Assembly (NCBI GenBank): GCA_022578965.1
Contig: MU400550.1
Coordinates: forward strand, 62,001-126,000
From: Xylaria sp. FL1777
Taxonomy: Eukaryota; Ascomycota; Sordariomycetes; Xylariales; Xylariaceae
DNA length: 64,000 nt
Direction: 5' to 3'
Shown here piece after piece: positions 1 through 12,863 of this stretch. The first letter of the stretch is position 1. Each line of letters opens with the position of its first letter. The translations under genes and the position numbers were made by a program. The notes under the pieces were generated by a model. That model searched no databases. It was not told the DNA's origin and saw only the letters and a program-made list of their open reading frames with translations.

Positions 1-2334
1 GATGGGGTGACATGTTGCAGATCCACCATCTACATGTACATCTACTGTAGGACACACTAGACTAGCGCACGCTAGACTAGCCTACCTAGTAGTGTCCACA
101 TGCAGGAAATACTAGGATTCCGTCAGCTCGGTACAAGTGGTCGATACGCTATACCAGTACAGGTAAGGATCCACATCGAGCATTGCCGGTGTACTAGCTT
201 AGCTACGCATACTAAGTAAGTAGATATGTCAGCAAGAGCAGAAGACTAACCCAAATTCTTAAGTAGTCTACGCAGTAGTTTCTGCCGTAGAATCCTGCCC
301 GGGGTCTGCGGAAATAATATCTTAGCGTAGTATACGCAGTAGTGTAGATAGCCGGTTTTATCTTTCCCTTCAGATAGTGGGTAGCCGAAATACCCTCGTC
401 GACAATGGACAATACATATAGCTTCGATATTAACTTAGTCAGGACTTACACTAGTGTAGTATACGCTACCTACCTACACTATAAATAGGTGGCGTCAAGC
501 GCTACCTATCTAGGTAACTATACGCTTCACGACCCTTAAGTAACCTCATCGATACCCCCACTGGCTGTCATCTTTCCCGCCTACACTAGGTGATACTCTA
601 GATTACACTAGTAGCATACTATTATATATACGACGTTCCTACCCAGTAGTGTAATAGGTTTGGGATCTCAACGACGGCTACATATCCTATCGAGGTTAAA
701 GCGTAAATACATACATATATAAAAAAGGCTAGATAATTGTATGTGTTCATCTGCTGTCGTAGCACACCATTTTCCATCCTCCTATGTCCCATGTGTGTGC
801 TCGCTACAGTGGTCAGGATATTCCAAAACGTTCAGCTGTGTCATATACCTACCTACCTACCTACCTACCTACCTATACGTAGACAGCATACATACAAGCA
901 GTATCCCTTCTTCACTACAATTACATATCCTTCCATCCAAGTTCTCTTGCAGTGGTCGTTTTAACCTTATCAATCAGTTATGCGGGACACTACTAAACGG
1001 GAGCCACATGCAGGTTAGTGCTACCGCTACCGGGTAATCTAGTGTAGATATCCGGGTTTAGTGCAACACGTATACGAACGTACTAAGTATGCGTATGTAT
1101 CTAGGTAGTCCTCGTCAGGAGAAAAAAACACCAAAAAACAAAAACAAGAATATTCAATAGTCTCGTAATGCAGTGCATCCGCCACTTGGCATGGCATCCC
1201 TTGCATATAATAATTGTTTGGCATACAGTACCTCTGCGCTGTTGTATATGTAGGCATTAATGGTTATATGGTTTGCAGCAGATAACCTTGGAATGGACTG
1301 GAGCCGGGTGTCGTTTTCAATCCGGATTAGTCTGCATACTTACCCCACAAGCTCTTCCTCCCATCTCGTATGCATGGTACTATATACTTACTTACTTTTG
1401 CGCTGCACCACTTACATTTCACTACACTAAGTATACTACGTGGACTGCTACGATACGGGGGAGTATATTATATAGTATCTTATACAGCAGCATCTACCAC
1501 CGAGATTCAATGCTGGAATCTCGCGCAATGGAAGCTAGCTGGTCCCTTAGCGTCCGATCCGAGCTGCAGAGTGTTCTGCAGCCGTACCAAAACGGCGTCT
1601 TGGACCGGCTAGTATTCCCCTTTGTGTCCAGCGTCCGCGGACTGTGCGTGCTTCTCCCGCGATTCGGCCAGTCTTCCCTTGTGTTTTAGCGTAGCATTAT
1701 CTGCGTAGCAGTGTTTTAGTCCAGGTTTCTTCTTCTCTCGCCGAGAGAGGGGGGAAAGCTTTCCGAGCCCAGGATTTTGCATTCGCCGGAAGCACACCCT
1801 GACTAGTGTACGCATATGTACTTACATATACGCATACGTAGCTGGGGCTGCGAACTCCTGATCGTTATAGTCCGTCCGCCCTGTTATTATGTAACGTATC
1901 GTCATTCTACCAAGATGAGCAGCGATTTTCATCTCTTGCCGGCGTGGAGGCGGCCAGTCAAGGTCCAGTCCAGGGCGCTATGCCACGGCCCCTGTAATGT
2001 CGGTTATCTAGCTTCCACACGTGTATAAACAAGGGCTGTTAGGACCGTTTTTTCGCTTATACCGTGATTGGATATAGTATAGTGCGTGTGTTGGTCAAGA
2101 TAGTCAATACATGTAGGCAAATTGTGTCTTGCATCTAGGCATAGCTTGGTAAGCTGTACACGTGCGAAGCGAAGCTATTCTCGGGCCGGGAGTTGAGCAA
2201 ATTTGAAGGATGGTAATTCACGCACTCATAACCTATTTGTCCGTCGTGAGGTCTCTTTGAGGAGGGTGTTTCGCTGTAGTCGTATGTTTTTTTTTTTTTT
2301 TTTTTCATAACTCTGGAGGAGAGGACAAGATAAA
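1..2334. other. Gene-free left edge, low-complexity intergenic DNA
   Basis: No reading frame here has protein-like composition or plausible splice sites. The sequence is dominated by short recurring words such as CTAGTGTAG (451, 1039), TACGCAGTA (269 and 333) and TACCTACC. The only ordered elements are a TACC microsatellite at 846-875 and a 19-T run at 2287-2305, just upstream of the acyl-CoA synthetase start. The T run may be part of that gene's promoter or 5' leader, but this is inference. Confidence 0.6.
846..875. repeat. (TACC)n microsatellite
   Basis: About seven perfect tandem copies of TACC. Further TACC/GGTA tracts occur at 12133-12156, 25882-25900 and 58586-58605, all between genes. 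Confidence 0.9.
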
Positions 2335-4005
2335 ATGCGCATCTATAAGTCCGGGGAGATAGCGATCCCGACAGATCGGAATCTGACGGAGCTGCTTCTC
2401 TCTTCGGCACGCCCAGACCTCCCGGAATCCCATCTCATTGCCAAAGACAATCTCACCAACCGCAGCATCACAATAGGCCAGTTACGGGACCGCGCCGGTA
2501 GAATTGCAAAGGGCTTCCAGCTTAAGCTCGAGCCTGCAGACCAGGCCCGCTGGTCCATCATCCTTCCAAACAGCGTCGAGTTCCTGGAGCTCGTGCACGC
2601 GATTCTCTGGACCGGCGGCGTCGTATGTCCCATCAACCATGCGCTGAAGGCGGCTGAGATAGGACATGGGCTCTCGGTAGCGCGGCCGGACTACGTCGTT
2701 TCGTATGGGCCTGCGGTCCCTGTGGTACAGCAGGCCCTGGAGATCGCTAGCAGGCAGCTGAGCAACCAGGGTGTGTCCTGGCAGAGACCCGAGATCGTCA
2801 CCATTGTTTCGGGGGTGTCAGGTCACCTGCACGTGCCGGATGATTTCTTCGCGCCCGAGCGCTTACCAGTTCCGCATTTCCCTGATACGCGGACGCGGCT
2901 GGCAAGCATTCATCTGTCGTCCGGCACCACGGGCTTCTCGAAGGGCGTGGAACTGACGCACTACAACTTCGTCGCCAACTGCTACCAGCTCTTCACGCGC
3001 GACCCCAAGGCGTTCAACTCGGACGCGCGGTGCGTGGCCTTCACGCCATGGACGCACATCGGCAATACGACGATGCCGCTCTTCCTGGGTCCTTGGACGG
3101 GGATGCTGCACCACGCGATGCCGACGTACAACTTCGAGGAGTACATCAGGTTAGTGGATTCCAACAGGTCCACCACTTTCCAAGGTGTTCCGAGCGTCGT
3201 GCTCCAGCTCGCCAACTCGGACGCCACCTCGCGGTACGACTTCTCGCAGGCTCAGGTCATCAACGCTGGTGGGCCGCTGAAACATGAGCTCCAGCAACGT
3301 CTGCAAAGCAAGGCACCTTGGAAGCTGAACCAGGTATACGGGATGACCGAGGCCGCCGGTTACGTAGCTTACCAGAACATGGATGAGAGGCTACCTGCTG
3401 GCGTCACAGGCAGGTTACTCCCGAACATCGAGGCCTGTCTCAAGAAAGAAGGCACCATGGAAGATGCGCCCGCGGGAGGGCCAGGTGAGCTTTGGCTCCG
3501 CGGCCCCAACATCACCCGCGGCTACGCTTTCAACGACGAGGCGAACAAGAAGGGGTTCCCCATGCCGGGCTGGTACAACACCGGCGACGTCTGCGCCATT
3601 GACAAGGACGGCACGGTCAGCGTCGTGGGGAGGACGAAGGACTTGATCAAGTACAAGGGCTTCCAAGTATCGCCAACGGAGTTAGAAGGGTACCTCAACA
3701 CGCATCCGCACGTCATCGAGGGAGGCATCGGCCCCACCTGGGATGAGAGTCAGCTCACCGAGCTGCCCACGGCCTGGGTCATCCTGAAGGATCACTTCAA
3801 GACCGTGGAGCAGCAGAAGCAGGCACTCAAGCAAGTTCACCAGGATGTCGATAAGGAAGTAAGTGGCTACAAGAAGCTGAGAGGTGGTGTATGGCAAATC
3901 AACCAACTACCCAAAAACCCGACCGGCAAGATCTTGAGGAAACAGCTCGTCGAAATGAGGGATGGTTTATGCTCTCTGGACGCCACCTTGACGGCTAAGC
4001 TTTAA
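2335..4005 (+). CDS. Acyl-CoA synthetase / 4-coumarate-CoA ligase-like, peroxisomal
   Basis: Single-exon gene of 556 residues in the ANL adenylate-forming superfamily, which activates a carboxylic acid with ATP and transfers it to CoA. Visible core motifs are the phosphate loop SSGTTGFSKG (195-204, with Ser where Pro is usual), YGMTEAAG (335-342), the Tyr-Asn-Thr-Gly-Asp motif (414-418), the hinge GRTKDLIKYKGFQVSPTELE (432-451) and the C-terminal catalytic Lys532 in NPTGK. The last three residues are Ala-Lys-Leu, an accepted PTS1 variant, so I infer peroxisomal import. Length matches plant and fungal 4CL-like enzymes. The ATG at 2335 is the first in frame after a T-rich leader. The substrate (fatty acid or aryl acid) cannot be told from motifs. 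It converges on the ABC transporter gene. Confidence 0.93.
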   Translation: MRIYKSGEIAIPTDRNLTELLLSSARPDLPESHLIAKDNLTNRSITIGQLRDRAGRIAKGFQLKLEPADQARWSIILPNSVEFLELVHAILWTGGVVCPINHALKAAEIGHGLSVARPDYVVSYGPAVPVVQQALEIASRQLSNQGVSWQRPEIVTIVSGVSGHLHVPDDFFAPERLPVPHFPDTRTRLASIHLSSGTTGFSKGVELTHYNFVANCYQLFTRDPKAFNSDARCVAFTPWTHIGNTTMPLFLGPWTGMLHHAMPTYNFEEYIRLVDSNRSTTFQGVPSVVLQLANSDATSRYDFSQAQVINAGGPLKHELQQRLQSKAPWKLNQVYGMTEAAGYVAYQNMDERLPAGVTGRLLPNIEACLKKEGTMEDAPAGGPGELWLRGPNITRGYAFNDEANKKGFPMPGWYNTGDVCAIDKDGTVSVVGRTKDLIKYKGFQVSPTELEGYLNTHPHVIEGGIGPTWDESQLTELPTAWVILKDHFKTVEQQKQALKQVHQDVDKEVSGYKKLRGGVWQINQLPKNPTGKILRKQLVEMRDGLCSLDATLTAKL

Positions 4006-4457
4006 TTACATGCTCATACTTCCCCCAAGACTATCTGTAAATTTGTGTATTTCTTGTTATCATGCTCCCTAACTAAGTGGCCTGTACATATACCCCTGAT
4101 TCAACTCAGCTTGAATGATAAATTGATCTTCATTGGTGTAATACCGCATTTTCAATGGACTTCTAGTTTATCTTGACCTATTAATTCCTCTTGATTCCCG
4201 TCCCAGGCTCAACACGGGTTATAAAGACGAGTTCCCCAACCACGGCTCTGAATTGTAGGTATGATTCTTCATATGGTAGCCTCCCTCCTGGGGCTTTGCA
4301 TGTTGATATTGTCATGGAAAACAGGACTTATCCCTGTTAATACATTTATATATTGGTTTCTATGTTCTTATAATTGGTACAGTTTTATCCAACATGTTGC
4401 CATGTTACAGGACCAAGGGTTTCAGTTCGAATAAAAAAACAGCAATCAACAACAAGT
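4006..4457. other. Convergent 3' intergenic region
   Basis: AT-rich spacer between the stop codons of the acyl-CoA synthetase (plus strand) and the ABC transporter (minus strand). It should hold both 3' UTRs. No coding signal seen. Confidence 0.6.
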
Positions 4458-7400
4458 CTATTCCTCAATTTTGACGACATCCTTTTCGGACTTTTTCTTG
4501 TCTCCGGCCGTTTGCTTCTCCCACATGGCATGGTAACTACCACCGAGCTCGAGGAGCTCGCTATGTGTACCCCTCTCGATCACTTTGCCCTTATGGAGTA
4601 CAATGATCTGGTCTGAGTCTACAATTGTAGAGAGACGATGTCTGCGTTACTTTAACGTTAGTGCCATAGATTCCATCTCATACTTCATTTGTGATCAGAA
4701 ATGTAATATATACGTACGCGATCGTCACCGTGGTACGGCCAGCAGTCACCCGCTCAAGAGCCTCTTGAATTTGTCTCTCCGTGTGCGAATCTAGGGATGC
4801 AGTAGCTTCATCAAGCAGCAATATGGGCGTATTCTTCAAAATTGCACGTGCAATAGCAACCTAAATAGGTTCTTAGCAGAGGGGTCCAAGTTCCATTCAG
4901 AAGATAGCAGGTACTTACCCGTTGGCGTTCACCGCCCGATAGCTTCAGTCCCCTCTCACCAACTTTGGTGTTGTACTGATCTGGGAATGCCATAATCCGC
5001 TCGTGAATATTCGCTGCCTTGCAAGCCGCATGAACATCTGCCTCGGACGCTTTTGGGTCGGCATAAAGCAGATTGTACATGATCGTAGCATTAAACAAGA
5101 CGGTATCTTGTGGTACTACGCCTATATGCTTGCGCAACCCATCAATCTTCAGGTCGCGAACATCGTGGCCGTCCACCGTGATTGATCCGTCGCCCACGTC
5201 GTAAAATCTGAACAGTAGTTTGAGGCATGTGGATTTTCCACTCCCTGACTCTCCTACAAGGGCTGTCTTGGTTCCTGGCGCGACAGTAAAGTCGACACCA
5301 TGGAGGACAGGTTCTTTGTCCTGATATGAGAAAGTAACATTATTGAATCTAATCTCGCCCTGGGCAGAAGGCAAGTCTTTTGCGTCTGGCTTTTCCACAA
5401 CCCCAGATGTCTCTTGGAACTAGATCCTATTAGACCTAAATGCCTGTTCTAGGATAAGGGTGTAACTTACTAACTCAAGCATACGCTCGGCTTCAATAAG
5501 GTTGTTCTGAAGCATCGTATAGAAAGTGCCAAAGAAATTCAGGGGAGCCTGCAGCTGAGCAAAATAGGTTATGAGACTGACGAAATCGGAAACAGTTTGC
5601 TGTCCATGAGCAATCTTGTAAGCGGATACGACGACAATGAGAGCCACCCCAACTGTAAATACTGAGCTCTGTGTGAGGTTGAGAAAATTCAACGACAACA
5701 TTACGAGACGCTCAGCGTTCTGATACGTTACAACGTGGCTCTTATACTTCTCCGTCTCTGCGGGCACAGCGCAGTTGTGTTGTACAGTTTCATAAGCCAC
5801 GATAGCATCGCTTCTAGCTGGGAGTCAGCCTCGGTGATCCAATAAGAGATTTTTTACTCACTTTGTTGCTTCCATATCTCTGGCCTTAGTCGCCATGTCC
5901 CTTCTCTGTTTTCCTCTATATTTGGCCATATATATAGTCATAAAGATGTACGACCACATAATAACCAGGACGATGAGAGTGTAAAAAGCATCGTACTTGA
6001 AAAAGAAAACAACAGATGCTACGAGGATATCGAAAAGCATAGGGAAAACCTGAAACAGGAAGTTCTCTAGGAAGGTGTTTATGGCGCTGCCGCGGCTAAG
6101 AGCACTTGTGACTTCGCCAATCCGCTTGCTGAGGTGGAAGTCCATAGATAGCCCAAGGACGTGCTCAAAAGCCGCGCAGGACAATCTCCGGAAAAGTGAC
6201 TGGGAGACGGGAATCCATAGGATTGACCGGGCAGCCCCGATGACGCCCTGCTGTCCTTGGAGACCTCGATACGCCACGTACAGAATCACTTCTTTGTATG
6301 GTATTTGACCATATCCACCGTCTCCCAAGGCTTCCACTAAATTACCAAGCTGTAGCGGCGTCAAGATGTTCACTTTTACAACAAGTCAGTAATTTTTCTA
6401 TTAAAAAATACAAACAAGAAAATCAACTTAGTGTGGGGTACTTCGGAGCTCATTAGACCTAATGAGAGCCTGAGATGTAGCGTCTGGTTCTATAAAAGAG
6501 ACACATAGGAGAATAAACGGTTCTTACTCACCAACACGCTGAGCAATCAAAAGAAGTACACAGACAACGACGGTTGCTTGATGAAGTGGTGAATCAGACG
6601 GCCTGGGATGTGTTAGAGGTGAACATATATAGACATGACTATGTCCTTAAGCAATGCTTACCAAAGATAGGGGAAAAGCACCCGAGTGCCAGCAAAGTAA
6701 TCAAACCAATTTGACTTTGACGGATCGCGCGATTTCTTGACCTCGGGCTTGGCCGCTTGCGAAGTGCCCCCATAACCATTCGTAGGACCGTCTCCATTTT
6801 CTAGCAGAGGACGCCGCTCAGCTGTCGTTCCCGGCTCGGCTTTCTTCAGCTCATGTTCTCTGCGGAGGACAAGGGAGATCATGACCAAGAACAGGGCAAT
6901 GCGTGCCATGGCAAGACCAAACAAGCTATCAAGCAGTGCTAGCGGGGCATCGATAAACTGGTGCTGAGTCATGAATACGGCTGCAATGACGGCCTCAACC
7001 AATATACCGATTCCCCAAGCAAGACTATGAGGGATGGTTGGGGTCCATGGTCCATCAGGATCAGGAAGGAGACCGGCCAGGAAGTAGAGCAAGACGGCGA
7101 CATAAGATGCCTAGAAAGAGTGTTAGTTATCTTCATGTCGAATACCTACTTCGACATAATACCCACTAAATAAGCGCTGTATGGGAAGTTGGCCTGAGCA
7201 TCCTGACTTGCAACGGCGTAGTACGAGGCGAGGATGATACTAGCTAGCTGCAGCACACGGTTGGTTAGTAGGTAGGCACCTTGGAAGAAGTTCTCGCGTC
7301 AATTGGAAGACGTACGAGCAGCGGCGTCAAGGCAAGCTGCACGGCCCAGACATATCTCGCGTAGGATCGCTGAATCTTCTCGACGCTCTTCTCATCGACC

Positions 7401-7552
7401 TGGGGGCCACTGCCGGCATACTTGTACCTGTACCGGGCCAGCTGGGAGAGGAAAAGAGTGGCAATCAAGCCGCAAGGATAGAGATAGAAGCCAATGGCTA
7501 GCCCAAGCTCGACATTCGCCATTTTAGCCGGGTTCAATTGGCCATTGACCAT
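4458..7552 (-). CDS. HMT1-type (ATM/ABCB6-like) ABC half-transporter
   Basis: Nine exons, 839 residues, close to the 830 residues of fission-yeast Hmt1. Introns: 4642-4717, 4861-4918, 5420-5470, 5814-5861, 6373-6531, 6603-6661, 7111-7166, 7248-7315. The exons sum to exactly 840 codons. An N-terminal multi-helix extension typical of vacuolar heavy-metal-tolerance transporters precedes one ABC membrane domain and one nucleotide-binding domain. In the latter: Walker [10 protein letters not shown] (about 620-628), Q-loop VVPQDT, signature LSGGERQR (724-731), Walker [13 protein letters not shown] (Asp748-Glu749) and H-loop His780. Known relatives move phytochelatin or glutathione conjugates into the vacuole; substrate here is inferred. 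The start could also be the Met ten residues later (7522). The 159-nt intron might hide a small exon, but the uninterrupted model gives the expected protein junction. Confidence 0.9.
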
Positions 7553-9500
7553 GAAGCTTACCCCAAAACGAGGAACAGAGGTGAAGACCTGATTAGAGGT
7601 CAGGGAGCTCACGGGAGCAACGGATCCAATGAAAATTAGGCGCGTCTGATTGGTCGTACGATCACCTGATTGCCTGCTTACCTTATTGCCGATAATGATA
7701 AGTGCTATCACGTGACGGCTGTACTGACGCGTCTGAGTAAGCTGCCTAAGTATTTTCTGTGCCTGTCTTCTTGCGTTGTTTAGGGGTTAATGTTCCTACC
7801 GAACCTGTCACGTCACACTAAAGACGTCTAAGTTGGCATGTGTTCAAACTTGGGTACCTACTGAGTTAGGTTCGGTTCCTGACAGCTACCTATTGGCGTT
7901 TGCTAGTTGGTTCATTTGGTAGCTCAGCCATTTTAGCTAAAGCTAGCCCCACATCGAATAGGTACCACTAGGTCAAAATACCTAGGTACCTAGTATTCAG
8001 ATAGAGGAGCTCCTTAACTCATCATCAATAACCAGATAGGGTCAATAGAAAAAGAAAATCTAGATTTCTCTAACTTTTTCGCTTTCGAGCTTGTTTCGGG
8101 TCATCTATCTCAATATTTTCTTTCATTTACCTAGGTTCATTTAAACTAGGGCTATTGATTATGTGTACACAGTAGCTATTGTTTTGTGGGATTATAGAAG
8201 AGTCAGTATGAGGAGCCGCAAGTGATTCTCTTAATAGAGTACTACATCTAGTTCAACAATTGTGTGGGATGTGTTATTAGAGGATAAATATCAGTCACTG
8301 GTAACTTAGCTATGACCTTGAAGCTCCAATAGAGGGGAGGTGAAGTTGGAAGTCCATGAGTATATGTTTTCACATTGAGGACGCACTTGGAACTCCAGAT
8401 ATTGAGAAACTCTATTTATTTTATAGCTAATTACTGAGCTTCTGCCAGTGCACTTCAAAAGAGCAAAAATTACAACTCGAGATATGTAGCCTGTCAGGAT
8501 AATTCCGTTGAGAACTCACCAGCTCATAAACTCTCAAGGGACTTTGGGGCGTTTCAGCTCCGCCGTCAGAACATGAACATTGTGAGGCCTTGATGCTGTT
8601 TATAAGCTCTCATTACATTACTAAGTTTTTCTATCTCTCCATTACCGGTGGGATTCATCGTGAGGTTGAAACTATGTCGGTATTCTCCTCAGTCCCTGTA
8701 ACATCTCTGTCTTGAGCTCTCTGCAGGTAGGAGACACATTTGCACCCGACATCTTCATTACTATTTTTCCGGACAGCTCTCAGTAAATGATAAGGCTAGC
8801 GTCATAAATAATCCGTTTGAACTCATCATCGTAGTCCGCGAATAGTTTTGATGTAGGCCCTCTAGATTCACGGCAACAAGAACCGCGGCCAAAGCTGTCA
8901 CCGCGCTCCAAGCGGCATGCCGAGTCTACGAGCTGTTGTGTGAGCTGTAAGTCGGGCTATAGAAACTAGCGCGCGATTTGTTCCTCGTCCAGAAGCATCT
9001 ATCTGTCTATCAGTATATATTTCCCCTCGCGCCTGTGTTAGATACTTACGGTGTCACGTTGAATATGAAGCTCAGTATAGGTTCATGGAGGCTTCGAGAT
9101 TTACCTTCTCAAGGCAGAACAACGATGAAGAGAGAAAAGCGCCAGCTATCAGGATAAAATCTTCTCATAAAACGTTCACCTAGGTATATGAGAATAGTAG
9201 GTTCCTTCATTGAGTATGAGTCGGTTACTTCGACCACTGCTACGGGAGTGGGAGAAGCCAATGCAGGGGCGAAACATATGTATCATCCGATATTTTAGCA
9301 CCTGGGATAATTCAGTCACCATTAGGCCAAGACTCCTGTGTTACCTAGAGGCGGAACGACTCTTTCCTATATTCTATAGGGAACCCATGAATGAAGACAT
9401 GAGGTAGAACGCGGCTCTAGGAGGTCGGCCTGGCTCTTCGGGAAAATTAAACTAGTATTTTAGAAATAAGCAGTCGTAAATATTCATAAACAGCATACCA
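7553..9500. other. AT-rich gene-free region
   Basis: No supported gene. From about 7980 on, the DNA is rich in stops in all frames and in TA dinucleotides, with a run around the palindrome ACCTAGGT at 7980, resembling decayed repetitive DNA. I found no intact transposon frame or terminal repeat. The first few hundred bases should hold the ABC gene promoter. Confidence 0.45.
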
Positions 9501-11920
9501 CCCTCATAATCGTCATTCACAGGGTGTTTTTTTCTTCGGCTTGGCCTAGGTACTTGACTGCAGGTGTCGAGTGGCGCCTACAGGGCATGTAGGAAGAATC
9601 TTTGTAATCAGCAACCAAGGTACACCTACCTACTTGAGAGCTGTTTTTCTGTAACAGGGCTTCAGCTATATAGTCAGATATACCGATACTTTCCACTATC
9701 TTAAAGACACGTCGCGATAACTCGTTCTACGTTAGTCTTAGCAAGTACTCGGATACACCAACTGCAACAGCTCGTCACTATTTCTCAAGCGTCTCACACA
9801 ACCAACCGGGAACGCATCATCTGTAACAAGGCACCCTAACGCCCAATCTACAACTTACGCAACCCTAGTCAAGAGCACAGCGGCAGTAGGTAGTGTAGAC
9901 AAATGACCTGCATAAGTATGCTTCTACACTGTACAGGTACCGCAACGTATGCGTATGCGCAAACCCACTTCGATTCCCGGAAACATGGTATGGTGCCGAC
10001 GCCCAACACCTCGGTATGACCCTGCAAAAAAGCAAAAAAGCAAAAAAGCAAAACAAGGCAAATCTCAATTTACCAGCTTCATCCCAGCTTCGCCTTCGAA
10101 ACGGCTGAACCGGGAAACCTCGGAACAATCTACGCAGTACATACACTACATACAGCTCAAGAGAGAAAAAACTAAAAAACCAACAAGCAACAACAACAAA
10201 ATTAAAAAAGAAATGAGAAGAAAAAAGGGGGCGTAAGATTTTCAAGAAAGAGCCTCGGCAGGTTTTGAAGCCTAGGTAGCTGTTAGGTAGGTAGTTGATA
10301 TATACTGCGTAAGTAAGTACCCACTGGAGAAGACAGACGACCCCACCGCGTGACAATGGTACAGTGCATTCCAAGGCACAGCTCTCTCTCTCTGTTTCTC
10401 TTACATGTTGGAACTTACATGAAAGATTAAACGAATGAGAGAATGAAAAGAGCCACACGTTTTGCCTAGGTAGGGTACCGGTAAATCGTTTGACACCTGC
10501 TATAAGCCGGACACATCCATGGCGGGCCGTACGTATGTACTTATGTAAGTAATATGTGAGTACGTATGTACGCAATATGTATGCGCGGCGTATGTTGTAT
10601 ATACTGCGTAGGTGGTAAGACGGGGCAAGTGCCGGATGAAGCCCCCCGGAGGCGCGGGCGGTAAGGGTAGGCAGGTCTCTATCTATCCTTGTGCCACAGG
10701 GGATTTGGATTTAGAGTTAGAGTTGGGAGGGGCGAAGTCAAATCATCCCTCTAAAGTTTCTTCCCATTAAGCTCTATAAGCTTAAATAGGACTTGAATCG
10801 TGTAACATGATGGGGGTGCAGGGAGGGGTCGTTTCACATAAATTTGATTTAAATTTCTAATTGATCCTTTCGCGAAGTGTCAGTTATGCGAAACCCCGAT
10901 GTTGGTAATATCTGACTTAACCTGCGCATATAACTTTTGACCTGAGCAACTATATGCGATACTAAATGGGGTAGGTAGTCATTTGTTCAAATACCGCAGC
11001 AAATACCGAATGGTGTTAAGTATCTCCTACCTGTTGGGCGTCGTTATAAATAATCGATATCTCTGCTAGACTGATCTTCCTACCCCAGTAAGACCGCAGC
11101 GGGCTCAACCGCTCACAAGGGGCGCTAGTGCCTTGGACAGCACGATACCAAGATGATCTATACCTCCTCCAGAATGAGGAATGTTAGGTCGCTACAAAAC
11201 CGGGGAGTAGGACCAAAGGAAGCCAGGGTATAAATCAAACTTTATACGCTCATAAGGCCACCTTCTGTGCCTTCTCGTTAAGGGCTATAGGCTATAGCTG
11301 GTTTTCCGGGGGTCAGGCAAGCCGACCAGGGGATATTTCCTATAGCTTCTCGGGAGTCGAGTACCCGAGCTAACGAATTTCGATCCTGGAGGAGAGGTAG
11401 GTATCCATTACATATACCGCTTCCTGCAATGTACTTATGAGGGAAGCGAGCAATCTTCGAATCGAGAAGGTGTGGAAAAGAAATCTTCCTTCCCCCGCGT
11501 CACAGAACGATCCTGCGTGGCGAGGTCACGAAAGCGTGACAAATTGCCACGAGAGGGAGGGGGGAGAACAAAAAACCCACGAGGTTTGCATATCAGTGGG
11601 ATAAGACGGACCAACCCTCGTGGCCTGGTGTAAGTAGGCAGTGTACCTACCATTCGGGCAGCCCAGCCCATCATGTTCAGCTGTGGCTAGCGTGATGCAG
11701 CGAAACGAGTGTGACTCGAGTCCGCAACTCCGCGAAAGCCTCGCGACATTCTACCTAACCACCCCCTCCAATGCTATCAAGACATAATCACGCGTCGATG
11801 CGGCGAGGTGCGATACCGGTAGTTCGCTTGCAAAATGGAGTGCGGAATGAATGCCATTAACAGACTCTTGGCTGATCTAGGGACGGCTGATTGTTCGATA
11901 GTGCTCGCTTGCAACTTTCT

Positions 11921-11943
11921 TGTGTGTGTGCGTGTGTGTGTGT
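11921..11943. repeat. (TG)n microsatellite
   Basis: TG dinucleotide tract with one C interruption. Confidence 0.9.
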
Positions 11944-12132
11944 CTATGGCCCACCGCCCGATTGTTCGGCTTCACCTTCGATCGCATCTCGAATGATTCG
12001 AAACACGCATCTCACAGCTATCGTATGGATCGTAGGATGCGCACCAGGTTTCCCAGTTTTCGGGTCCTTCATGGGCATCGGTGTGCGTGGATCACCCTCC
12101 CATATGCCGATGACGCGGATTTTGTACGTGTA

Positions 12133-12156
12133 GTAGGTAAGTAGGTAGGTAGGTAG
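12133..12156. repeat. (GGTA)n microsatellite
   Basis: Imperfect GTAGGTA tract, same motif family as the tracts at 846, 25882 and 58586. Confidence 0.85.
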
Positions 12157-12826
12157 CGTGGGATGCGAGCGTTCACCAAGAGCGTATAGGTAGATGATCT
12201 ATCTATCTACTCGAGGCAGGCCGTGCGCAAACCCCGCCATCTTTCAAATACTCTCGCGATGCCTACAAGTATAGCAAGGCTGAGTCGCGATCCTACTCGT
12301 CTACGCGAGGTTTCATTCAGATCATGAGAAGCTCGCTGGGTGCACTACGATGTAACAGCCCGCCTTAACAGAGGATTGTCGGTCCCGAATAGACGGCTGG
12401 ATGTGCAGATCATAACGACATCAAACTTCCGCAGTAGGTTGGTCGGTCTCTGCAATAGAAGCGATCATCGATCATCCCAAGAGATGCATACGCAGTAGAT
12501 GATCCCTGGCGAAAACGTGCTGCAATACGTGTACACTATAGCATGGCCAGTCCGCTCCCCCATCTGATTTTTTTCTTAAATCAAGACCCCTAGCCGTGGT
12601 AGCCTGGTAGTTAGTATATATTTAAGCATCCAGATGTGGCAAGGTCCTTCCGTCCGTAGATCTGCATGAGTCTTTCCTCGCAGAGCAATTGCCTAATCGT
12701 CTTAAGCGATATGAGGGAGTCCATTTCGTCTTCGAAAAGGCTTGAAACTGCAAGTTTAAGCGGACTGCCCCATGCACGCGTCCCGATCCGCCCCATCTTT
12801 GTTGCGCGGCGGTTTGATTTCCTGTT

Positions 12827-12863
12827 GTTAGTTAGTTAGTTAGCTAGTTAGCTAGTTAGTTAT
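12827..12863. repeat. (GTTA/GCTA)n microsatellite
   Basis: Tandem tetranucleotide tract alternating GTTA and GCTA units. Confidence 0.85.

Noticed and set aside
6373..6531. Small extra exon inside the 159-nt ABC transporter intron
   Set aside because: Skipping it gives the expected family sequence across the junction and a whole-codon total for the gene.
9865..10575. 236-codon open frame on the minus strand
   Set aside because: Rich in Cys, Phe and Arg strings made from low-complexity DNA; no domain, and a second overlapping frame looks equally random.
10900..11430. Possible retrotransposon coding remnant
   Set aside because: Composition looked coding-like but all frames are broken and no reverse transcriptase or integrase motif could be read.
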